From NCBI GenBank assembly GCA_022841705.1, contig JALHQZ010000014.1, forward strand, positions 1 through 54,697: DNA of 54,697 bases, in the 5' to 3' direction. The position numbers and the translations under genes are program-made. The notes under the pieces are model-generated. The model made no database searches and was not told the DNA's origin. It worked only from the letters and a program-made list of their open reading frames with translations. Positions 44,665-52,324 of this stretch are shown here, in pieces (position 1 is the first letter of the stretch; each line of letters opens with the position of its first letter). The stretch is from Pirellulales bacterium. Its GTDB lineage: Bacteria > Planctomycetota > Planctomycetia > Pirellulales > Lacipirellulaceae.

Positions 44665-45492
44665 TCAATAGTCAACAAAGCTTTGAAGGAAAATTGCGAC
44701 GCCATCTTTCGACGCCGCCACGCCGTTCGGCATCGGGCTTGAGGGCCCACGCCCGTGGTGCTGGGTCTTATGGTCCGAGGGGCGATAGACCCACACGTCA
44801 CCGCTGCGATCAATGTCCGCGGGTCGCAGAATGCACAGTTCGGCCGGACGCATGCCGGTCAACAACTCCTATTGCACCATGTCCGCAACAATTGGCGGCA
44901 GATGAGGGAGCGTCTGGGTCACGACCGCTTCGTCGATCGGCATGACGGGCGGTGTTTCTCGCGCAGTGGTCTTGCCAGGCCGGAGTTGGCTAACGGTGGC
45001 GAGCGACTGGTAGACCTCCGGCGGGATGAGCTGTTCACTGACCCCCCATTTGAACATCCGCTTGATGCGGCCCAGGTGATCGTTGGCGTACCGGCGTGAT
45101 TTTCCGGCGGCGACGATTTGGGATTGGATCGTCTTGAGCGCGAGCGGCCCAAATGAGGCGGCGGGTTCTTCGGCCCGCCCGGCGAGCACGTACTTAAGGG
45201 CCGCTTTAATCGCCGGCGTCACCTTGGTGCATTCGCCATTCTTTTGGTAGTAGCTTTTGGCGAACTTCAGGTACTTCGCGCAGAGCTCGACGAGCGTGAT
45301 GCCGTCATCCACCTGGAGTTGTGGCTGACGACCATTTTGGAGCCACTCGGCGATCAGCCGATCGTAGAGATCCTTGCTGACCTTCGTGCCGTGGGGGCCC
45401 AGATAGTGGTCAACGCGATTGAGCGTGACGATGGCCTGACCACTGGCCCGATGCTTGCGATACTTGGGAACCGAATTAACGAGCTTAGGCAC
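44665..45492 (-). pseudogene. Decayed tyrosine recombinase/phage integrase
   Basis: Reading from GTG 45492, after a ribosome-binding GGAG, the first 207 residues are an integrase arm-binding and core-binding region (KYRKHRASGQAIVTLNRVDH, NDHLGRIKRMFKWGVSEQLI). A TAG at 44871-44869 then interrupts the frame. Translation in the same frame continues as ELLTGMRPAELCILRPADID, the start of the catalytic domain with its first Arg, and after SDHKTQHHGR the family sequence is lost. The remaining catalytic His, Arg, His and Tyr are absent. The gene is therefore inactivated by a nonsense change plus a 3' truncation. It lies beside a tRNA-derived fragment. Confidence 0.85.
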
Positions 45493-45513
45493 GGCGGAAT
45501 CTCCATGAGATTA

Positions 45514-45543
45514 AGCGCAAAACGGTATGTACCGTTTTGCGCT
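45514..45543. promoter_or_regulatory. 30-bp perfect palindrome upstream of the integrase gene, probable operator
   Basis: Arms 45514-45527 (AGCGCAAAACGGTA) and 45530-45543 are exact reverse complements around a 2-base centre. It sits 21 bp upstream of the integrase GTG. Dyad symmetry with almost no loop suits a dimeric repressor or autoregulating recombinase better than a hairpin terminator. Confidence 0.6.
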
Positions 45544-45615
45544 CTCAGGAAATGCCGCGCTGCCGACCTTCGGCAGGTATCACAAGTGCTTGTATCGGCA
45601 GGACTTACGTTAAGT

Positions 45616-45658
45616 GGAGCGGAAGGGAGTCGAACCCTCGACCTCTGCATTGCGAATC
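45616..45658 (-). other. tRNA 3'-half fragment, likely attachment (att) core
   Basis: On the minus strand the sequence runs from an anticodon-loop-like TTCGCAA through TGCAG, a variable AGGTC, a T-arm GAGGGTTCGACTCCCTT and an acceptor strand CCGCTCC plus discriminator A. The 5' half of a tRNA is missing on the upstream side. Anticodon CGC and U at position 70 (allowing G3:U70) would fit tRNA-Ala, but with half a molecule this is tentative. Such fragments mark integration sites of elements that use tRNA genes. Confidence 0.75.
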
Positions 45659-45686
45659 CAAGTTTTCGAACCGCGATTTTTTACAT

Positions 45687-45809
45687 TTTCCACGGGTAAT
45701 CCGCGGATTATGCCCTCGTTTCACGTGATTTTCAACGGTCGGTTCCGCTATCGATTTACCGACGAATTTTCACTTTTCCACGAGTTATCCGGTAGTTTAC
45801 CGGATAACT
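45687..45809. repeat. Direct repeats and palindromes next to the att core (arm-type sites?)
   Basis: An 18-bp direct repeat occurs at 45687-45704 and 45774-45791 (TTTTCCACGGGTAATCCG versus TTTTCCACGAGTTATCCG, two mismatches). Each copy runs into a palindrome: TAATCCGCGGATTA at 45698-45711 and a 12-bp-arm inverted repeat at 45783-45809 (AGTTATCCGGTA, loop GTT). Paired repeats beside an att core are typical of integrase or excisionase arm-binding sites. The whole gap 45493-45973 contains no gene that I can support. Confidence 0.6.
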
Positions 45810-45973
45810 ATTTGCCACGGCGGCTCGGCTGCCAGCCGTTTTCCTGTCGGGCTTAAATGCCGCTTGATCTCACGAAAATCAAGTTTGCGAGTTCGCATTC
45901 ACACACAAACGTACGCATCCCTACACATCATTTCGCGGTACGGGGTGCAATCTTGAATTCCCGAGAAGCCCTT

Positions 45974-46318
45974 TCAGACATTGTGTTCTTTGACCGCTTT
46001 TCTCCACACGCCCCACAGCTTGATCGCCGCAAACCCGCCCGCGAACAATAAGCCGATGGTGGCGATCGCGTGCAGGGCATACGAAGCCGGCTTCTCCACA
46101 ACGTCAACGACTGCCCCTCCCGCTTTTCCCACAAACCCCGGCTTCGAGACGACCTGCGGAACGCCATCCGCACCGATTTCATCATTCCCCAGGATGCCCC
46201 CCAAGGATACAAGACTACTTGTGGGGGGGGGGGGGCGTTCGCAAGCGTATTGCAGTTGTGGGGAAGCAAAATTGAGACCTTTGTGAACTGGCCCGCGGTG
46301 TCGTGTACGCGGCCGCAA
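45974..46318 (-). CDS. Small membrane protein, possibly a frameshifted or truncated gene
   Basis: The C-terminal 65 residues look real: VSKPGFVGKAGGAVVDVVEK, a membrane helix (ALHAIATIGLLFAGGFAAI) and a basic end (WRKAVKEHNV). They resemble in layout the C-terminus of the neighbouring 264-residue protein. The N-terminal part crosses a run of 13 G (46223-46235; poly-C on the coding strand) and has an Arg/His-rich composition, so the true start is unclear. One C more or less in the tract would join a different upstream frame. Either a phase-variable gene, a sequencing slip or a 3' remnant is possible. It is the last gene of the YcjX/YcjF cluster. Confidence 0.45.
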   Translation of the reverse strand: MRPRTRHRGPVHKGLNFASPQLQYACERPPPPTSSLVSLGGILGNDEIGADGVPQVVSKPGFVGKAGGAVVDVVEKPASYALHAIATIGLLFAGGFAAIKLWGVWRKAVKEHNV

Positions 46319-46345
46319 CTTCTTGAAGCATGAGGAAACTGCTGC

Positions 46346-47140
46346 CTAAGCCGCTCGATGCCACCACCTTAACCCGGCTAGTCCGCCTACAACAACCACG
46401 ATCACCGTGAGGACCACAGTCCAATTGGTACTCTTCGCCGCGTGACTGGCGAACTCCCCCGGAACAGCAGCAATCGGCTCTGCGACACCGTTTATGAAAG
46501 GTTCCGGGTCGGCGAGAAATGCGGTAAGTCCTGCGGCAACAGTGAGCGAACCTTTGTTTCGCCAGATGAAGTCCATTGCTGGGTCACCATATTTCGCCAC
46601 GACATTGAAAAGTTCTCCTCCGCCTGCCATGGTCGCAAGTTCACCATCGTTCTGAAGCATGGCTAATCGGCGTGCATTTTGGCCTGAGAGACTCTCAAGG
46701 GCTTTGGCGGCCGGAGTTCCGAACTCTTTCAGAATGGGTTCTGCAACGCCGGGGTGCTTTATCATTGCCCCCGCCGCCGGCTCGCCATATTTGACGAAGA
46801 TAGCCAAGCTTTTTGGCCGCGATGCGACCCATACTGCTTCGTTGCCGTACCGATTTAGTAACTGAATTACCTGCGGTGCGTTCTCACCGGCATCATCCAG
46901 CAACTTAAAGGCTTGCGGACCCGCCCTTTGAATGGCCGGAACCGCGTCCTCGCCATACCTCGATGCGTATTTGCCAATTTTCACGGAGAGAGTTTCGACG
47001 GTCTCTTCGGCTGCCTCAGCACCAAACCGCTCGATTATGAACTCAGCGGCCTCTCGTACCGTTTTGGAAGTCACATTTCCAGATGCGATTTCGGGGGGTA
47101 CCATCAGCACAATTACAACTAAGGCAACGAATCGCTTCAT
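46346..47140 (-). CDS. Exported single-pass membrane protein with repeated KYG motif; function unknown
   Basis: The 264-residue protein has a signal peptide (residues 1-20, FVALVVIVLMVPPEIASG) and a C-terminal membrane helix (241-257, TVVLTVIVVVVGGLAGL). Between them lie short helical units marked by an aromatic-Gly pair: RFG at 38-40, RYG at 61-63, RYG at 97-99, KYG at 117-119, EFG at 139-141 and KYG at 183-185, each followed by a small-residue helix such as EPAAGAMIKHPG. Residues DPEPFINGV after the last repeat look conserved. I recall similar planctomycete proteins beside YcjX-like genes but know of no function. The start overlaps the upstream lipoprotein stop (ATGA), indicating coupled translation. 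Confidence 0.72.
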   Translation of the reverse strand: MKRFVALVVIVLMVPPEIASGNVTSKTVREAAEFIIERFGAEAAEETVETLSVKIGKYASRYGEDAVPAIQRAGPQAFKLLDDAGENAPQVIQLLNRYGNEAVWVASRPKSLAIFVKYGEPAAGAMIKHPGVAEPILKEFGTPAAKALESLSGQNARRLAMLQNDGELATMAGGGELFNVVAKYGDPAMDFIWRNKGSLTVAAGLTAFLADPEPFINGVAEPIAAVPGEFASHAAKSTNWTVVLTVIVVVVGGLAGLRWWHRAA

Positions 47141-47313
47141 TTCTTTTCTCCAAGTTCACGATCAGCGTCTTCCACCCCTTCCAACCTCGTTTTGGCGTCG
47201 GGCGACTCGAGCTTCTCGATGGTAGTTTTAAGTGGCGGCTCTGGAACTTCGCCGGAACAACCAACCAATGCCGCGCTCATCGCTAGGCACAACGACAAAA
47301 AGCTATTCTTCAT
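47137..47313 (-). CDS. Small lipoprotein
   Basis: ATG 47313 gives 58 residues: a leader ending in a lipobox (LAMSAALVGCSGEVPE), so Cys near position 19 is probably lipid-modified. A short charged helix follows (IEKLESPDAKTRLEGVEDAD) that resembles half of a HEAT repeat. The start lies inside the 3' end of the upstream gene (47303) and the stop overlaps the next start by ATGA, so three consecutive genes are coupled. The longer frame to 47379 reads through the upstream gene and is rejected. The protein may tether a partner to the membrane; this is inference. Confidence 0.68.
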   Translation of the reverse strand: MKNSFLSLCLAMSAALVGCSGEVPEPPLKTTIEKLESPDAKTRLEGVEDADRELGEKK

Positions 47314-48460
47314 GAGACCCCCCAAGGACAAGCTGACGCAGCGTTCGCTCGCGAGCCAGGCGATACACTTCCGCAACACGATTCAGCGAGTGCTTCAGTC
47401 CAAGCGACCCACCCCGTTCGATTTTACCAACTACTTGCAACGCACGTACTCTGACTTCTGCGTCAGGGTCATGCTCGGCCATTTCTGCTAACCGGTTCCT
47501 TATCGCCCAGGCTTCTGGCACACCAGAAATAATGGAGGTTTTCACTTCATTGAGGCTCGCTTTGACTTTGGTTGAAATATTGCCAACCGGGTCGTAGAAC
47601 CAACCTATTAGCCAATCGAGCATGTAGTCAACGGCGACAGCCACCACGATTCCGGCCCCAAAGGTCGCTGCTGACGAGGTTGCACCAGTGCCTAGGATCG
47701 CAGCTGAAAGACCGAGTCGCTTCGCGACCGCGGCTAGGCTTTTCACAATTACATTCGCTATCACATCGGCGGTCACGAATGTGGCGGTCCCCTTTCCGAT
47801 ACTGACTCCAAAGTCTTTCCCGACATCTGAAGCAACCGTGGCGAAGATTCGGTCGAAGTCCTCAGACAGAAGTTGCTCATTTGAAAAAGCGGGAACTGCA
47901 GACCGGTGGATGTCATCGATGTCGGCTCGGATGCTAACCAGTAGATTGTTGTCAATTTCCTTGAGTCCGAGCTCGTACTCAACAGCGACCTCTCCAAGAA
48001 GCTTTACCATTTCATCTTGGGAAAAGATGTACTTCGAAAACTGCTCGGTCAGGAACTTGCGATGTGCTTCGCGACCATGCAGCAGTTGCCATTTGCTGGG
48101 CCATCCAAGAGCGGCCTGGGCGAACGCTTCGGAGTGTTCCTGTCGATCATCGAAGAACGACTCGATTTTCTTCGTCAGTTCAATCGCAAGATTTTGTGTA
48201 CCACGGTCCGCCTCTTTTAAGTTCGGCCGAACGCGCTGCCACGCTTCGCGGCGTAAGGAACCTTCATGGCCTGCGTCACTAGCAACACTGGGGGCGACGT
48301 GTATCGGAGCTGGCGGCATCTGCTCAGTGATGACCTGATAGCCCCATCTCGCCAGCAGCGCAACCAAAACGCCTAGCGACAGCAGGACGATCTTTCGCCA
48401 CTTCAACTTACCACTCTCACGGCAATCACTTGCAGAGGCGGGAATGTCTCGTACTGCCAT
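47303..48460 (-). CDS. Membrane protein with central Gly/Ala-rich hydrophobic region and HEAT-like tail
   Basis: ATG 48460 gives 385 residues. A membrane helix lies at about 22-40 (KIVLLSLGVLVALLARWGY), then a charged helical region (about 60-190). A hydrophobic Gly/Ala/Ser-rich stretch of about 70 residues follows (IVKSLAAVAKRLGLSAAILG, FGAGIVVAVAVDYMLDWLIG), and a HEAT-like end (HDPDAEVRVRALQVVGKIE). No known family is recognised, though the middle region recalls DUF697-like membrane insertion segments. It lies between the YcjF-like gene (236 bp upstream) and the lipoprotein gene (overlapping by 11 bp). Function is unknown. Confidence 0.68.
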   Translation of the reverse strand: MAVRDIPASASDCRESGKLKWRKIVLLSLGVLVALLARWGYQVITEQMPPAPIHVAPSVASDAGHEGSLRREAWQRVRPNLKEADRGTQNLAIELTKKIESFFDDRQEHSEAFAQAALGWPSKWQLLHGREAHRKFLTEQFSKYIFSQDEMVKLLGEVAVEYELGLKEIDNNLLVSIRADIDDIHRSAVPAFSNEQLLSEDFDRIFATVASDVGKDFGVSIGKGTATFVTADVIANVIVKSLAAVAKRLGLSAAILGTGATSSAATFGAGIVVAVAVDYMLDWLIGWFYDPVGNISTKVKASLNEVKTSIISGVPEAWAIRNRLAEMAEHDPDAEVRVRALQVVGKIERGGSLGLKHSLNRVAEVYRLARERTLRQLVLGGSHEE

Positions 48461-48696
48461 AGAGGTGTCCCTAAAGGGGCCTATTCCCGATGGAAAGGAG
48501 CTGCATGCATCGAGATTTCCATTTCGCATTGAGCTCGGAACCGCTCCAAGCTCAAGATCATGTCCGCCTCAAGCGGTGTATTGGCTAGGGGTGGGTATCC
48601 TCAACATTGCGGGTACGGGGCGAGTATTCCGGCTGTCCCTAGTATCTCAGTGAGGCAGCTGATACCTAATCCACAAGAATCATTGTGCTGGCGGCT

Positions 48697-49842
48697 TCAC
48701 GTTACAGCAGGCGGTCTAACGACTCTCTTTACCCCCTGTCCGAGGATGTACAAACAAAACTGGTTCGCAGTTCCTTCGGCCACCTTGGTTCCTAGCTTGG
48801 CGGTGAACTTTGAAAGCAGCGTCGATCCGACGAAATCGCTGAGGTCTTCCGAGAGTGCTTCGGCCATCGCGTCGGCGCCTTCGTCAAGCTTTGATGAGAG
48901 GAAGGAATGTGATCCAGCGAATCCCAGGATGAACGCGATCGCGAGCGGGCTGGGACGTAGTCCATAGAGCCGGCAAATCAGGTAGGTGAGTCGCCAGGAG
49001 TGGTACAGCACCAGCAGGGCATCAAACTTACCCCAGGGGCTCGCCGCGGTTTGCCAAAACACCTGCTTACGGGAGGAGCGAATTGCCGCGTCAGATGCTT
49101 GATCGAGGTGTGTCAAAAAAAGCCGATAAAAATCCTCGACCCAACCTTGGGTATCTTGACTCCGATTGGAAACTAGCCTCTCTCTGTTTTTTTGAAGCAG
49201 CTTTGGGTCAACATCAAATCTCCGCAAGATCACGTCGATTTCGTTATCGAATTGGAATTTATCGAGATACTGGCGGGCTACTCGATCGACTTCACGGTTA
49301 CGGGCCGAACTGCTGCGTACGGCGTCAATGTCGTGTATTGCCGCAAGCGAGAGAGAGGGAGACTGTGGCAAGCGGATTAGGGCGATAGCGAGGCGAGTGG
49401 CTGCGAATAGGAGAAATCCCAACAACACGACAAGTGCGCCCAAACCCGCGAATGCCAATCCCCCAGGAGAACTCAGAAAGAGAGCTATTAGATTGGCAGT
49501 TTGCGATATCAAGAGTATCGAAATACCGCACACCACAAGGATGAGACATAAGCAGATGAAAAATCGGCTTCGCTTGGCCCATTTAAGCAGAAGAGCGAAC
49601 CGAAACTGTAGCGATTCGACTTCAACGGACCGTGGCAATCCTGCTGAAGGCGGCGTTGTGGGAAAAACAACGATCGGTTCTCCACTCCCATGTAAATCGT
49701 CTCCCGCGAGCTCACCACCCAAACCCTGGAGCGTTTCGCCTTGATCAAGGTCGTCCTGAGTGTTCCGAAGGGGGGTATGCGTTGTCAATCCCTGCTTCGA
49801 AACTTCGTGAATGTCGTCGTCGTGCAGACTTTCGTCAGACAT
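48697..49842 (-). CDS. YcjF-like DUF697 membrane protein
   Basis: ATG 49842 gives 381 residues. An acidic, disordered N-terminus (about 1-75) precedes two membrane helices at 93-113 and 128-148. A cytoplasmic helical region and a C-terminal domain with a second hydrophobic hairpin follow (LAIAFILGFAGSHSFL) and AEALSEDLSDFVGSTLLSKF, TAKLGTKVAEGTANQFCLY, the pattern of DUF697 in E. coli YcjF. YcjF is encoded with YcjX in the phage-shock regulon. Here too it directly follows the YcjX-like gene (64 bp). The in-frame start at 50034 reads through the ycjX 3' end and is not favoured. The remote relation makes this a moderate call. Confidence 0.65.
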   Translation of the reverse strand: MSDESLHDDDIHEVSKQGLTTHTPLRNTQDDLDQGETLQGLGGELAGDDLHGSGEPIVVFPTTPPSAGLPRSVEVESLQFRFALLLKWAKRSRFFICLCLILVVCGISILLISQTANLIALFLSSPGGLAFAGLGALVVLLGFLLFAATRLAIALIRLPQSPSLSLAAIHDIDAVRSSSARNREVDRVARQYLDKFQFDNEIDVILRRFDVDPKLLQKNRERLVSNRSQDTQGWVEDFYRLFLTHLDQASDAAIRSSRKQVFWQTAASPWGKFDALLVLYHSWRLTYLICRLYGLRPSPLAIAFILGFAGSHSFLSSKLDEGADAMAEALSEDLSDFVGSTLLSKFTAKLGTKVAEGTANQFCLYILGQGVKRVVRPPAVT

Positions 49843-49906
49843 TGGTTGTCTCCGAGCTTTGACTGATGGCGTATATGGAGGGGACGGTCCGTGTTTTGCG
49901 AGCTCT

Positions 49907-51301
49907 TCATTTCTTGAGCCGTAGAAGCTTTTCCGCCAATCGATCCATGCCAAATTGCTCGGGAGGGTTGGCTTTATTGCGAGGTATGCGTGGACGAGGC
50001 CGGGGGAAGAGGTACTCTGTTCCTTTCCAATCATCAGCGAAGCCGTTCCCCGGCAATCCGGGTGAATTCCCCCGCTTTGGTTCCCCCGTTTTTCGATCTT
50101 CCCACTTCATCCATCGAGGAGCATCTTCTGACACCGTCGAATTGATGGCCGAGATGACCTCGTCATAGAGTTCGATTTCCGTATCAAAGCGACGGAAGCA
50201 TCGAGCCACGTCTTTGACGAGGGGTCGTAACAATTCGTGTTCCGATTGATGAATCCGATCGGCCTGCGCAGCGACAACGAAAACTCTAGTTTTAGGGGGC
50301 GACACTAGCCCAAAAGTGAGCCGCGACGTTATTCGTTTGGCCATGATCCAAGCAGTTCTTTTCTCGGCCATGTAGCGGGCCATTTGCTCCAGAAAGCTCT
50401 GACACACATTCTTCCAGTCGGGTCCCCGAGTCAGTAACTGGGCAACGTCGACCAGCAAAACCATGTCGTCACATCGCTGCAGCGAGCGCATCGAAGGCTT
50501 CGCGATTCTTCGCCGATACAACTTGAAATTGCTTGTCACTTGTTTGCCTTCCTTCGTCGCGATGAGCCCCGCTGGCAAAGGACAAAATGGTTTGCCTTTG
50601 AGCCCACAGTCGCCTCGCGTTATGATCGCTTCGATGACTGCTTCGGTGTGATTCTTCCCGGTAGATTTATCAACAAACTCGCCTAAATATTCGCCATTTT
50701 CATCGATCGCCACCGTCGATGGAGTATAGAAAGGGCTATTTGCACCAATCGATTTACCAATGAATCGCATGTAGGCGATCTGGAGTTCGGAGATTTGTTC
50801 TTTGGCCACAGCTGAAGACGGCTTCTGGGGGCCGCCTTCGCAGGCAACGTCGAACAGCCTGATGAACTCGGCGCCACACTCCGACAATTTCTGATCGCTT
50901 CGAATCTGATTGCAAATTGCCTTACTCCACTCGCCAAAACTGGAGGTGGTTACCATCAGCACATCCATCAGTCGCTCACCGGGTATATCCCGAAACGCAA
51001 TTTTCTTGTTTCGTGTGTTGATACGGCCGTTCCTGTCGGTCGACCTCCACCAAAGACGATAACTGCGTGGATCCATGGACTTCTGCGGCCATTTCCCTTG
51101 GTTCAGGAGCAGGCGACTTTCCCGATAGTGGTCAGCGTCATCGGAATGTTCGTTCCTCCAGCCGGCCCTGATTTGCAGACCTTCGCCACTGAGCTGGAAG
51201 CGGTCCGGATCGTGCTCCAAAAGATGATTTAGCAACGAAACCAAGAAGGTCGTTTTGCCAGACTGAGTAAGTCCAACGACTGCGACACGCTGCTCGAACA
51301 T
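49907..51301 (-). CDS. ycjX: YcjX-like (DUF463) P-loop NTPase
   Basis: ATG 51301 gives 464 residues, almost the same length as E. coli YcjX. The Walker A motif GLTQSGKT is at residues 10-17, directly after the start strand FEQRVAVVG. LLNHLLEHDPDRF follows, and the G3-like motif is IAFRDIPGERLMDVLM, equivalent to the D-x-P-G-E of YcjX proteins. ARYMAEKRTAWI and VFVVAAQADRIHQ (NKxD-like position) also fit. YcjX proteins are GTPase-fold enzymes that travel with YcjF and respond to envelope stress in enterobacteria. It is the first gene of the minus-strand cluster. An upstream in-frame start (51433) lacks family similarity. Confidence 0.82.
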   Translation of the reverse strand: MFEQRVAVVGLTQSGKTTFLVSLLNHLLEHDPDRFQLSGEGLQIRAGWRNEHSDDADHYRESRLLLNQGKWPQKSMDPRSYRLWWRSTDRNGRINTRNKKIAFRDIPGERLMDVLMVTTSSFGEWSKAICNQIRSDQKLSECGAEFIRLFDVACEGGPQKPSSAVAKEQISELQIAYMRFIGKSIGANSPFYTPSTVAIDENGEYLGEFVDKSTGKNHTEAVIEAIITRGDCGLKGKPFCPLPAGLIATKEGKQVTSNFKLYRRRIAKPSMRSLQRCDDMVLLVDVAQLLTRGPDWKNVCQSFLEQMARYMAEKRTAWIMAKRITSRLTFGLVSPPKTRVFVVAAQADRIHQSEHELLRPLVKDVARCFRRFDTEIELYDEVISAINSTVSEDAPRWMKWEDRKTGEPKRGNSPGLPGNGFADDWKGTEYLFPRPRPRIPRNKANPPEQFGMDRLAEKLLRLKK

Positions 51302-51745
51302 AGAAGTCGCTTTCCCAAAAGAACAGGAGCGTCGAAACCCAGGCCGCTCCACCGATCCCCGCCAAGGGATTTGAAGAACAGCACAAGGCCCGACGCTCCC
51401 TTTCGGGAGCGTGGCCAAGCACTGCTTCTTCAAATTCGAGAGCCCGCGGGCTCAAGTTGGCGGTTTCGGTGGAAGCAATTCTTGAAGCACACGCTTCAAG
51501 TCAAATTGTCGTTGCTATGCGGTATGCGGTAGTCGATGCTCCGGGATTAAATGCGTAAAAGTCAACTCCGCAGGTCGAATTGACAAGCGGTGCTTTGAGC
51601 ATAAGAGAGCGGTTTACCGGGAGCAATAGGCTTGAGGCCCAACTGCTCAAAATTACAGTCGTAACCACTCCGTAACTCAACCTCAAGGTTATCAATGACC
51701 TAAATTCCGACCCAAACCGCGGCAAAACCTAAGTACCCTCTCCCT
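51302..51745. promoter_or_regulatory. Upstream region of the YcjX cluster with three hairpins
   Basis: No gene is supported. Three inverted repeats occur: ACGCTCCC/GGGAGCGT at 51393-51412, the 14-bp palindrome GAGCCCGCGGGCTC at 51440-51453, and CTTGAAGC/GCTTCAAG at 51481-51500. They lie on the 5' side of the YcjX-like gene and could be regulatory or part of its leader RNA. The region between 51501 and 51745 is more A/T-rich by eye and shows nothing recognisable. Confidence 0.4.
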
Positions 51746-51778
51746 AGCCCGCAGCCCTCTCGGCGGCGGGCTTTTTTC
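51746..51778 (+). terminator. Intrinsic terminator hairpin directly before the DUF1257-AAA operon
   Basis: Arms AGCCCGC (51746-51752) and GCGGGCT (51766-51772) flank a 13-base loop and are followed by a run of T (51772-51777), a classical plus-strand intrinsic terminator. No plus-strand gene is visible upstream, and the next start codon is only 31 bp downstream. It may be a leader attenuator or the end of an unrecognised small RNA. Confidence 0.75.
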
Positions 51779-51808
51779 ATGTCCGCAGCCACCCCTGGAG
51801 ACCGTTGT

Positions 51809-52324
51809 GTGAAGCCCATGATCTTCTTAACTGTGATTGCGGCGCTCGCGGCCCTGGTCTGGACGCTGGGCTGCAACAGCCGAGCGTCACAAATCGCCAT
51901 CGAGGCCGCCGACCGGCAGGCGGAGCAGAATCAGGAGCTGGCCCGGCTGGACCGGGAACACGCCTCCTCTCGCCGCGAACTGATCGAGTTGCACCAGCAG
52001 GTGCAGCAGGAACGCCAATCGCTCTCCGGCGGCTGGCTCGATCTGCATGCCGAGCAACAAGAGGTCATCAAGGAACGCCGCACCGAGTCGCTCGTCGTGA
52101 AATTGGCGCCGGTGCTCCTGGCCCTGATCGCCGCTTTGTTCGTGTTGCGACTCGTGAGCAACTGGCTCGATTACCAGTCGCTCCAAACATTGGTGAATGC
52201 GGAGCCGCAGGCCGTCGCTCGCTTGACGAACGCCGATCTACTGCCGCTCCCAACTCATCCGTCCCTTCTTCCCCCTGGAGAACCCCATGAGTCACCTCGT
52301 GACGATCACGACCCAGGTGCGTGA
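51809..52324 (+). CDS. Coiled-coil membrane protein of unknown function
   Basis: GTG 51809 follows a ribosome-binding GGAG and gives 171 residues; ATG 51779 is possible but lies at the foot of the terminator. A hydrophobic N-terminus (MIFLTVIAALAALVWTLGC) could be a signal anchor or an atypical lipobox. Residues about 28-85 are Gln/Glu/Arg-rich coiled coil (EQNQELARLDREHASSRREL), followed by a membrane helix (LAPVLLALIAALFVLRLVSN). No family is recognised. The 3' end overlaps the DUF1257 gene by 38 bp, so it belongs to the same operon. Confidence 0.62.
   Translation: MKPMIFLTVIAALAALVWTLGCNSRASQIAIEAADRQAEQNQELARLDREHASSRRELIELHQQVQQERQSLSGGWLDLHAEQQEVIKERRTESLVVKLAPVLLALIAALFVLRLVSNWLDYQSLQTLVNAEPQAVARLTNADLLPLPTHPSLLPPGEPHESPRDDHDPGA

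Noticed and set aside
45616..45720. Complete tRNA gene
   Set aside because: Only the anticodon-loop-to-acceptor half is present. The upstream minus-strand sequence contains no D-arm or matching 5' acceptor strand.
45244..45856. Plus-strand frames containing WSGRESNPRPLHCES or GSRTLDLCIANP
   Set aside because: These translations are the well-known artefact of reading the complement of a tRNA gene 3' end; here they cover the tRNA fragment at 45616-45658.
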